A stretch of 64,000 bases of DNA from UBA4085 sp964556755. Its GTDB lineage: Bacteria > Acidobacteriota > Aminicenantia > Aminicenantales > UBA4085. Where the stretch lies: NCBI GenBank assembly GCA_964556755.1, contig CAZKXI010000009.1, forward strand, positions 1-64,000, read 5' to 3'. The stretch's first letter is position 1. Every line of letters begins with the position of its first letter. Positions 57,675-64,000 of this stretch are shown here, piece after piece. Under the pieces are notes generated by a model that saw nothing but the letters and a program-made list of their open reading frames with translations, searched no databases and had not been told where the DNA came from. Made by a program: the position numbers and the translations under genes.

Positions 57675-59168
57675 TCACTCCGAGACGCACAACGAGGACC
57701 GTGCGAACAGCCGTTGGGCCGCCAGGAGCAGGATGGCCGGGACGGCCAGAGCTGCGAGCAGCCCCCAGCCCAGCCCGAGGAGCAAGTAACCCAGCGCAGC
57801 CGCAAGAAGGGCCGCCAGGCTCTGGGGCAGCATGGTCTTGATGTGGTAGATCGGCGGGATGCCGCAGGCGATGCCCGTCATCATGGCTTTCTCGGAGTAC
57901 GGAATGAGATGCTCCCCCGCCACGGCACCGGTGATGACCGCGCCCGACAGGATCGGGAGGAAGTCGGGCCGGCCTTGTCCGAGGCTGAAAGCCACCGGCA
58001 GGACCAGGCTCATGGCGCCCCAGGAGAATCCCGTGGCTACGGTGATGGCAGCCGCGAGCAGGAAGGCCAGCATCGGCAGGACGGCGGGGCTGAGCCAGGG
58101 ACCGATCGTCCCGGCCAGATAGGTGCCTGTCCCCAGATCCACGGCCTGGCGGGAGAGCGCGGTGGCCAGAAGCATGATCAGCGATACTTCCATCATGGCC
58201 AGCACGCCGCGGTGGAAGCTGCGCCGAATGTGAAGATGCGAGAGCACGCCGTCCTTCCAGAGCAGGATGGCGCCCACGGCCAAAGCGGCCAGTGTGGCGC
58301 CGATCAGGCCTTCGATGGGGCGGGCGTGGCGCAGGACGGATTCCAGCGATAGCGCCTCCCCCGCTCTCCGGGCAAAGTACACTCCCGTTCCGAGAAGCGC
58401 CGCGAAGGCCCCGCCCACCAGGATCGCCAGCGGAACGACGGCGTGCCGCGACCGGGCGCCCTCCCCTTCGACGTCCTCATCCGGGCGGGCGGGGAAGACG
58501 CGGTTGTCCAAGCGGCGGCCGAACCAGCGCCCCGTCCATGCGACAGCCAGGGTCAGGGCTACGGCCAGGAACGCGTAGAGATGATAGGGCAAGGCCCGCA
58601 GGAAGAGGATCATAGCGGGCGTCTCGCGGCCGATCGAGGCGGCGGCGCGGGCCAGCTCCGAGCTCTCGAAGGCCGACCAGGTCGACAGCAGGGCGGCGCT
58701 GGCCAGGATGGCCACCACGTCGATGATGTAGGCCAGCAGGGCCGGGCTGACCGCGAGCCGGTCCAGGACCGGCCGCATGGCCGAGCCGCTGATGAGGACG
58801 TTGGCGTAGTCGTCGAAGAACAGCCCGGCCGACAGCCCCCAGGCGGCCATGCGCCCGCGGCGCGGCGTGGACAGGCGGCGCGACAGCCGGTGGGCCAGGG
58901 CGGCGTAGGCCCCGCTGGCGCCGATCATCTCCAGCAGCCCGCCCACGAGCAGGATGAAGATGACGATCTTGAGCTTGTCCACGTCGGTCAGCCCGGCTTT
59001 AAGCGAATCCCAGAAGGCCGCCGCGCTGGGGCCGATCCGGCCCTGGCCGAGGACCAGGCCGCCGGAGAGAACCCCCAGTAAAAGAGCCAGCGGGAGCTTC
59101 CGGGTGAGGACCGCGCCCAGGATGGTCACCAGGGCCGGAAGCAGGACGAGCAGACCGGGATCGGACAT
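57675..59168 (-). CDS. NhaC-family Na+/H+ antiporter-like transporter
   Basis: 497 residues with about 11-12 membrane helices. LLPALVTILGAVLTRKLPLALLLG opens the protein. GLSAGLFFDDYANVLISGSAM, with its acidic DD in a helix, and AGEHLIPYSEKAMMTGIACG with TVATGFSWGAMSLV are typical of the NhaC/ion-transporter family. The gene begins 4 bases after the stop of the amino-acid decarboxylase gene, so it may carry the decarboxylase's amino acid and amine, or just Na+/H+, rather than act alone. Confidence 0.85.
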   Translation of the reverse strand: MSDPGLLVLLPALVTILGAVLTRKLPLALLLGVLSGGLVLGQGRIGPSAAAFWDSLKAGLTDVDKLKIVIFILLVGGLLEMIGASGAYAALAHRLSRRLSTPRRGRMAAWGLSAGLFFDDYANVLISGSAMRPVLDRLAVSPALLAYIIDVVAILASAALLSTWSAFESSELARAAASIGRETPAMILFLRALPYHLYAFLAVALTLAVAWTGRWFGRRLDNRVFPARPDEDVEGEGARSRHAVVPLAILVGGAFAALLGTGVYFARRAGEALSLESVLRHARPIEGLIGATLAALAVGAILLWKDGVLSHLHIRRSFHRGVLAMMEVSLIMLLATALSRQAVDLGTGTYLAGTIGPWLSPAVLPMLAFLLAAAITVATGFSWGAMSLVLPVAFSLGQGRPDFLPILSGAVITGAVAGEHLIPYSEKAMMTGIACGIPPIYHIKTMLPQSLAALLAAALGYLLLGLGWGLLAALAVPAILLLAAQRLFARSSLCVSE

Positions 59169-59172
59169 GGCC

Positions 59173-61149
59173 TCACACGAAGCAGTTGTCGGCCATCTCG
59201 TAGCCCTGGCGCGAGAGCTCGCGCTCCTCGTCGGCCGTGATCACGCTGAGCAGGCCGTCGGGCAGGCCGTGGATCTCCACGCCGTAGTCCCGGTAGGCGG
59301 CCAGGGACTCGATGATCGCGGGAGTGACGATCTGCCCGGGGACGAGAAGCGGAATGCCCGGCGGATAAGGTACGACCATGGCCGTGGCCACCCGGCCGGC
59401 CGCGTCGCGCAGGGGAATCCTCTCGCCCTCGGCGTAGAAGGCGAAGCGGGGCCGGTACTTGATCGGCGACAGGTCCAGGCGGAACTCGCGCAGGACCTTG
59501 GCCCGGTCGGCCTCGCGGCGGCTGCCGCTCATCCTCTCGATGTTCTCCAGGGCGATGAACAGGCGGTTGAGCTTGCTCGTGGTGGCGCCGATGGTGATGA
59601 GCACGGTCAGGGTGTTGAAGGTGCTCTTCTCGATCTGGATGTTGTGCTTGGAGAGGAGGATGCGCTCGATCTCGCGGGAGTCGTAGCCCGAGCGGGAGAC
59701 GTCGATGGTCAGCTTGGTCCGGTCGAGGCGGAGATTGTCGCCGCGGACCTCGTCGGCGATCAAGTCCTCGAGGCCCAGGACCCGGAACTTCTCCAGGCTG
59801 TTGATCGAGCGGCGGAGCGAGTCGCTGAGGTCGAGGATGCGCTGGAGAAGCCCGAAGCCCTCCATGGCCATCTGGCGGCGGGCCGCGTCCAGGCTGGCGA
59901 TCATCGGGTACTGGGGGCTGGTCGAAGCCAGCATGTTGAAGTTCTCGCGGAAGAAGCCCTCGATCTTCTCGAAGTCGGGGTCCTGGACGTGGATCATGGA
60001 GGCCTGGCTGAAGGCGCTCATGGTCTTGTGCGTGCTCTGGGTGGCGTAGTCGGCCCCGGCCGCCATGGCCGAGGGGTAGAAGGCCGGGTGGAAGTTGGCG
60101 TACCCATACCAGGCCTCGTCGACGATGACCTTGAGCCCGCGGGCGTGGGCCTCGTTGACGATGTCCTGGATGTCGTAGACCAGGCCGTCGTAGGTGCAGT
60201 TGGTCAGGATCAGGGCTTTAAGCCGCTTGCCGGCCGCCAGGGCCTGGTCCATGGACTTGACGATGTCGGACTTGGGCACCGGCCCGAAGATGCCGTAGCG
60301 GTTGTTGACGCTGGGCTTGAGGTAGACCGGCTCGGCCCCGGCGATGACGACGCCGTAGTGGACGCTCTTGTGGCAGTTGCGGTCGAGCAGGATGGCCTCG
60401 CCCGGCTTGAGCAGGGTCTGGATGAGGACCTTGTTGGCCGTGCTGGTGCCGTTGGTGGAGAAGTAGGTGTACCGGGCGCCGAAGGCCCGGGCGGCCAGGT
60501 CCTGGGCTTCCTTGATGACGCCGCGGGGGTCGAGCAGGGAGTCGAGATCGGGCACCGAGACGCTGAGGTCGGACTGGAAGACGTGGGGCCCGAAGAACTT
60601 GAAGAACTCCGCGGCGGCCGGGCTGTTCTTGACCGAGTCGCCGCCGGAGTGGCCGGGCGTGTGCCAGGCGTCGCGGGCCTGCAGGGCGTAGTCGCGCAGG
60701 CGGTCGAAGAAGGGGGCGCGGTCCTTGGAGGAGACGATCTCGGCCCGGATCTTCTTGGCGATCTCCTCGTAGTCCCGGTCGGGCTTGTAGAAGTAGCCGT
60801 TGATGTAGCCGCCGGCGCTGAAGAGCGTGCAGTCGCGCTCGGCGGTGAAGAGGAAGATGTTGACCTCGAAGCGCAGGGCCAGGATGCGCTTGAAGAGGTC
60901 CACCCCCTCGATCGAATCGGCCGACTTGGGGGCCAGCGGCAGGCGCCACTCCGTCAGGACGGCATGGATGCCGCCGTCGCCACGAAGCTGGGCCTCGGCC
61001 TCCTGCCAGGTGGCCGCGCCGACGGCTTTGAAGCCGCGCGCCCGCAGCTCGCGGAGCTCGTCTTTAAGCTCGCGGGAGACGGGCGTCATCACCAGCACCT
61101 TGTAGGCGGCGGGGCGATCCGAGGGACAGTCGCAGGGCTTGGCGGACAT
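59173..61149 (-). CDS. Orn/Lys/Arg decarboxylase family protein (fold type I PLP)
   Basis: 658 residues with AAGGAAT. The first 140 residues form the receiver-like wing domain of AdiA/LdcI/CadA-type enzymes, preceded by an unusual CDC near the N terminus. The catalytic domain has AWHTPGHSGGDS, TYFSTNGTSTANK, LDRNCHKSVHYG, VIVDEAWYGYANFHP (Asp for the pyridine nitrogen) and K375 in QSTHKTMSAFSQ as Schiff-base lysine. Decarboxylation of arginine, lysine or ornithine consumes a proton. Which substrate is not evident, though length and wing suit an inducible acid-response enzyme. Co-transcribed with the NhaC-like transporter. Confidence 0.88.
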   Translation of the reverse strand: MSAKPCDCPSDRPAAYKVLVMTPVSRELKDELRELRARGFKAVGAATWQEAEAQLRGDGGIHAVLTEWRLPLAPKSADSIEGVDLFKRILALRFEVNIFLFTAERDCTLFSAGGYINGYFYKPDRDYEEIAKKIRAEIVSSKDRAPFFDRLRDYALQARDAWHTPGHSGGDSVKNSPAAAEFFKFFGPHVFQSDLSVSVPDLDSLLDPRGVIKEAQDLAARAFGARYTYFSTNGTSTANKVLIQTLLKPGEAILLDRNCHKSVHYGVVIAGAEPVYLKPSVNNRYGIFGPVPKSDIVKSMDQALAAGKRLKALILTNCTYDGLVYDIQDIVNEAHARGLKVIVDEAWYGYANFHPAFYPSAMAAGADYATQSTHKTMSAFSQASMIHVQDPDFEKIEGFFRENFNMLASTSPQYPMIASLDAARRQMAMEGFGLLQRILDLSDSLRRSINSLEKFRVLGLEDLIADEVRGDNLRLDRTKLTIDVSRSGYDSREIERILLSKHNIQIEKSTFNTLTVLITIGATTSKLNRLFIALENIERMSGSRREADRAKVLREFRLDLSPIKYRPRFAFYAEGERIPLRDAAGRVATAMVVPYPPGIPLLVPGQIVTPAIIESLAAYRDYGVEIHGLPDGLLSVITADEERELSRQGYEMADNCFV

Positions 61150-61229
61150 GGTCGCGATTCCTTGGGTTCGGGTTCGGGGAGAGGCTCCCTCCCCGTCGGC
61201 GCGGGGCCGGACGGGGCTGAAAACAGTTG

Positions 61230-61235
61230 ATTATA
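61230..61235 (-). promoter_or_regulatory. -10 box of the decarboxylase-antiporter operon
   Basis: TATAAT on the minus strand, about 80 bases before the decarboxylase ATG. The -35 is not clear. The leader contains a GGGGAG/CTCCCC stem. Confidence 0.45.
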
Positions 61236-61364
61236 CTAGCATATCGGCGCCTGAAAGAGAAGATGGCTCCGCCGCGTCCGACTGGGTCGCCTCTCCCGGA
61301 ACGGGTGGATCAAGCTCCTTCGAGCGCATGAGGCGAGCACGCCGGCATGACGCGCCCGATCCGT

Positions 61365-62515
61365 CTATCTCCCGAAGATCTCCGGCAGGTTGGTGATCCG
61401 ATAGTCCTCGTAGACCGGGAAGTCGCCGCCCCTGGCCGTCCGGGAGAACCCGCTGCTGTGAAAGATCAGAGAGTCGAAGTTCAAGCCCTCGGGCGGGAGC
61501 AGGACGTAGAGAAGCTTCCCATCCGGGCCGAAGACGTCCAGCACAGACTTCTTGGGACCCGCTACCCGGCGGACGAGAAAAACGCCGCCCGGCAGAGGGA
61601 GGATCATGTTGATCGCGACGTAGCGATCCGGGTAGGCGTCCAGAATCCACTTTCCAGCTTCGCTCTTGACGAAAGAGCCTACAATCGCCTCGATGTCGCC
61701 GCGCTCGACCTTGGCCCGGACGTGCGGCTTCTCGATCACCATAAGCAGGTCGCCCTTGAGATTCTTAACGAAGATCTTATATTCGGTATTGATCGCCGCG
61801 TAGACGCGGCCGGCGGAGACATCGCAGCCGTAGCACAGATTCGGCGTTCCCCAGGGCTCGGTCAGCCCTGCTCGGCCGTCCTTCATCCGGATGCTCCCCA
61901 GATTGTCTCCCTGAAGATACTCGACCTCTTGGACATCGGCCAGGCTCTCGCCACCGAAGCGGACAAGGACGAGAGCTTTCGCTTCCGACCGGCCATCCGG
62001 GCTTCGATCTCTCCGCTCGGCTAAGAAGCGCGTCTTGTCGATCAGGAGCGAGGGGCGGATCTTCAGGGTGCGCTCGCTGAGGAGCTTTCCGTCCGGACCA
62101 AACTCGGCCAGCTTTTGGCCGGAGGAGACCCAAACGCGGTCGCCCAGGAAGAACGGCAGGGCGCCGCTCCACTTGCCGAACTCGCCCGGACCCTGGCCTT
62201 CCCGGGATAGGCGGCCCAGATACTCGCCCTTCGGTCCGAAGCGATGGAGCTCCGTGTCGGAGTAGAGGATCACCGCGCCGCCGGGGCCGCGCTGGAATTG
62301 GAACGCGCTGAACCCACCTCCGGCTGGTCATAGGGATTAATGGTCAGGACCTTCTCGGCTTCAAGCTTGACGGTCCCTTTCGCCGGCGTCTCGGAATTGC
62401 GGACATGGACCACACCGGCGGGCACGGTAGCCTGAGCGCGATTGAGAGCGGGATAAGACCGCACCATCCCTAACAACGCCGCGGCAAGGACACCGAGAAT
62501 CGGCGGCATGTTCAT
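61365..62515 (-). pseudogene. Six-bladed beta-propeller protein gene with a one-base frameshift
   Basis: The first 68 codons (62515 down to about 62315) give a signal segment and VKLEAEKVLTINPYDQPEVG. The frame then drifts to a stop at 62270. Adding one base in the GGG run at 62313-62315 restores FSAFQFQRGPGGAVILYSD and continues through TELHRFGPKGEYLGRLSREG, GQGPGEF and further blades to the stop at 61365. The restored protein is about 384 residues, a normal 6-bladed propeller. Either the gene is broken or the assembly lost a G. GGGGGG precedes the ATG at 62515. It is GC-rich, unlike the island propellers. Confidence 0.85.
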
Positions 62516-62671
62516 CCCCCCCTATCGAATTTCGACTCCATCTTACTACGCCGGAGCATTACTCTCCGTTTAAAGGGATCCTAGGGACATTTTTAACACC
62601 ATGAAACGATACATAATGAAACAATTCGATATGTCGCCAAAATCGGCTCGAGGCAAACCGAATACGGACGC

Positions 62672-62700
62672 TTGACATTACTAACGCGTAGCGTTACTAT
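62672..62700 (+). promoter_or_regulatory. Promoter and operator of higBA, predicted leaderless
   Basis: TTGACA (62672-62677), 17-base spacer, TACTAT (62695-62700), six bases before the toxin ATG. TAACGC-GTA-GCGTTA (62682-62696) is a palindrome inside the promoter, where HigA would bind. Confidence 0.8.
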
Positions 62701-62706
62701 TGCCCC

Positions 62707-62988
62707 ATGCCGATCCAATCGTTTCGATGCGGCGATACACGGCAGTTATTTGAAGGCAAGCGCATTAGGCGGTTCGTGAACATTGAACGGGTCGCCATGC
62801 GCAAGTTGGCCATGCTGAACCGGGCCGAACGACTCGATGATCTACGAGTGCCACCGGGAAACGTCTTGGAAGCCTTGAAGGGGAGCCGGGCCGGCCAGAA
62901 CAGCATCCGTATCAACGGCCAATTCCGCCTATGTTTCACATGGACGGCCGGAGGCCCGAAGGACGTCGAGATCGTAGACTATCACTAA
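62707..62988 (+). CDS. higB: HigB-family toxin
   Basis: 93 residues. IQSFRCGDTRQLFEGKRIRR, then IERVAMRKLAMLNRAERLDDL, and the C-terminal NSIRINGQFRLCFTW with DVEIVDYH are the signature of HigB, a RelE-fold ribosome-dependent mRNA endonuclease. As in most hig operons the toxin gene comes first. The ATG stands at the predicted start of transcription with no ribosome site. The antitoxin gene, by contrast, has its own GGAG site, which could keep antitoxin in excess. Confidence 0.92.
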   Translation: MPIQSFRCGDTRQLFEGKRIRRFVNIERVAMRKLAMLNRAERLDDLRVPPGNVLEALKGSRAGQNSIRINGQFRLCFTWTAGGPKDVEIVDYH

Positions 62989-63001
62989 CGGAGATGACAT
63001 C

Positions 63002-63319
63002 ATGCGCAAAGTCCCGTATCCCCATCCCGGCGAAATCCTGATCGAGGAATTCTTAAAGCCGCTGGGTATCACCCAGTACCGGCTGGCCAAGGAAATCGGC
63101 GTGCCTCAGAGGCGCATCGGCGAGATCGTGGCCGGCAAGCGGGCCATCACGACCGATACGGGCCTCCGTCTATCGCAGTTCTTCGGAATGTCAGATGGCT
63201 TCTGGATCGGGCTTCAGGTGGACTTCGATGCGGCCAAGGCCAAAGACGCACTGGCCAAGACGTTGGCCAAGATCAAGCCATGGACTCGGGGAGATCTTCA
63301 TCCGAGTACACCGGCATAA
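63002..63319 (+). CDS. higA: HigA-family antitoxin
   Basis: 105 residues with GGAGATGA upstream, 13 bases after higB. PHPGEILIEEFLKPLGITQYRL is the HigA start, followed by an XRE-type helix-turn-helix (QYRLAKEIGVPQRRIGEIVA), RAITTDTGLRLSQFFGMSDGFW and a C-terminal helix. It neutralises HigB and represses the operon through the TAACGC/GCGTTA palindrome. Confidence 0.93.
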   Translation: MRKVPYPHPGEILIEEFLKPLGITQYRLAKEIGVPQRRIGEIVAGKRAITTDTGLRLSQFFGMSDGFWIGLQVDFDAAKAKDALAKTLAKIKPWTRGDLHPSTPA

Positions 63320-63405
63320 AACATGAAGGCCGTGGCGGCGGCCGCCCTCGTCTATCAAGTCATATTCACCCTGGGTGCATTAATAGATGGAGCCGATAAA
63401 AAAAT

Positions 63406-63500
63406 GGCGCCGGCCCTCCCCCGTCCTTGAGGGATGACCGGCGCCCTTGGTTGAGCGTTTTGCGCCGGCGCGTCAGGCGAATGCGCGCCGGGGGAAAATT
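63406..63500. repeat. Structured non-coding repeat region
   Basis: GGCGCCGG (63406-63413) and CCGGCGCC (63438-63445) enclose an inner CCCTC/GAGGG stem, and a second GC-rich hairpin (GCGCCGGCGCG and GCGCGCC) follows. Together with the GTATAC repeats just downstream, this fills the 290-base gap after higA, which has no gene. Confidence 0.5.
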
Positions 63501-63583
63501 CGTGAATCACGCATACCGCCCTCGCATCCTATCGGAATTAAGGGCGACATGAGCTTGGGCTCCTATTTCTCCGGAGCTAATTC

Positions 63584-63605
63584 GGGAATTACGTATACTG
63601 TCCCC
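63584..63605. repeat. Dispersed repeat with GTATAC core, copy 2
   Basis: GAATTACGTATACTGTCC lies within a 22-base stretch shared with the inverted copy at 36979-37001. A degenerate copy at about 63502-63519 (GAATCACGCATACCGCCC) differs only by T-to-C changes. Confidence 0.65.
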
Positions 63606-63609
63606 CTAT

Positions 63610-64000
63610 TTAATACTCCACCAGGCCGGCCAGCTTGAGGATCGTGAGGTAGTTCATGATCCCCTTGAGCGTCGACTTGCGCTGGAACTGGGCGTCCAGC
63701 ATGGCCCGGATGTCCAGGACCGAGTGCTTGCCGTTGCAGAGCAGCTGGACTTCGGCCGGATTGGCCACCTCGGCCCCGTAGGCGTACTTGGCCCGCTGCT
63801 CGGCCGGGACGTCGTTGATCGCTTGGCGGTAGCCGTTGTAGCCTCCGGCCGTGACCTTGGCCGTGGGCCGTGGCACGATCTTGGCCGCCTGCTTCTCCTC
63901 GTCCGTCAGCACGGGAACGATCGGCTTGACGCCCAGCCGCCTGGCGGCCGCTTCCATATGGACCTGCAGAGCGGTCCGATGGGCCGCGCCCAAAGCCTCG
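63610..64000 (-). CDS. C-terminal part of a protein of unknown function, runs off the window
   Basis: About 130 residues up to the right edge with the frame still open, so the start lies beyond the window. The segment has a charged linker (LTDEEKQAAKIVPRPTAKV), an Arg/Tyr-rich part (NGYRQAINDVPAEQRAKYAY) and a final 50 residues (QLLCNGKHSVLDIRAMLDA, LKGIMNYLTILKLAGLVEY) that look like a winged-helix domain. Such a tail can sit on large exported hydrolases, but nothing visible identifies the rest. Confidence 0.55.
   Translation of the reverse strand, partial: EALGAAHRTALQVHMEAAARRLGVKPIVPVLTDEEKQAAKIVPRPTAKVTAGGYNGYRQAINDVPAEQRAKYAYGAEVANPAEVQLLCNGKHSVLDIRAMLDAQFQRKSTLKGIMNYLTILKLAGLVEY

Noticed and set aside
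57640..57691. GTGCGTC/GACGCAC pair as a terminator between the RelE toxin and the antiporter
   Set aside because: The loop is nearly 40 bases, there is no T run, and one arm lies inside the antiporter coding sequence.
1..64000. tRNA, rRNA, CRISPR arrays, prophage or replication origin
   Set aside because: No cloverleaf-like, rRNA-like, spaced-repeat, phage structural or DnaA-box-cluster sequence was seen in any intergenic gap.

Overview
The window is a 64 kb piece of a GC-rich, Gram-negative bacterial chromosome. It encodes a TonB-dependent receptor, small outer-membrane barrels, lipoprotein signals, dense short operons with 4-base ATGA overlaps, several six-bladed beta-propeller proteins and a tricorn-like S41 protease. 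This mix, together with anaerobe-type iron-sulfur ATPases, suggests an uncultured anaerobe of the Aminicenantes/Acidobacteriota kind. That assignment is an inference, since no rRNA or other marker is present. A run of 100 N at 40334-40433 flanked by an exact 55-bp duplication shows this is a draft or metagenome scaffold. I saw no rRNA, tRNA, CRISPR array or intact insertion sequence.

Layout. 1-10.2 kb: two DUF4097-type adhesin-like proteins, a secreted GH38 alpha-mannosidase-like enzyme, a Ycf48-like propeller, an acyl-CoA ligase and a TonB receptor. 10.3-17.6 kb: one co-directional cluster that matches the anaerobe-specific 'orange protein' (ORP) complex: an Mrp-NifX fusion, two MinD ATPases with ferredoxin inserts, NifX-type proteins, DUF5320, plus a radical SAM protein and an FmdB zinc ribbon. 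It is headed by a near-perfect sigma-54 promoter and preceded by a gene for a PAS-AAA+-Fis sigma-54 activator. 17.7-23.1 kb: a transsulfuration PLP enzyme with a CGGC protein, then a clostripain-like protease with a secreted partner. 23.3-26.0 kb: a four-gene self-regulating ABC exporter operon with a 16-bp operator palindrome on a consensus promoter.

26.0-29.7 kb is an AT-rich foreign island of five genes read as one operon: MauE-like membrane protein, membrane-anchored CxxC thioredoxin-like protein, 78-residue secreted peptide with 8 Cys and 2 Trp, and two beta-propellers. The part list resembles the maturation and structural genes of methylamine dehydrogenase (MauE, MauD, small Cys-rich subunit, propeller subunit) but the proteins are different. 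This is the best candidate for an undescribed system.

29.9-49.2 kb: a GNAT enzyme, an FHA-PP2C-Ser/Thr kinase-SH3/barrel operon, envelope glycosyltransferases (two GT2, one GT4, two paralogous GT39-like membrane enzymes), a PLP decarboxylase, a radical SAM/SPASM-like protein, a HAD hydrolase, tsaD and mtnA. 49.2-57.0 kb: two quinone-oxidoreductase-like dehydrogenases, a barrel protein, a membrane protein and the tricorn-like protease, divergent from a membrane LuxR regulator. 57.1-64 kb: a RelE-type and a HigBA toxin-antitoxin pair, each with a palindrome on its promoter, an NhaC-like antiporter coupled to an arginine/lysine/ornithine-type decarboxylase, a frameshifted beta-propeller gene and dispersed palindromic repeats.

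A cross-cutting pattern is that many first genes have a -10 box only 5-10 bases before the start codon and no Shine-Dalgarno sequence, which predicts leaderless mRNAs, while downstream genes carry good Shine-Dalgarno sequences.
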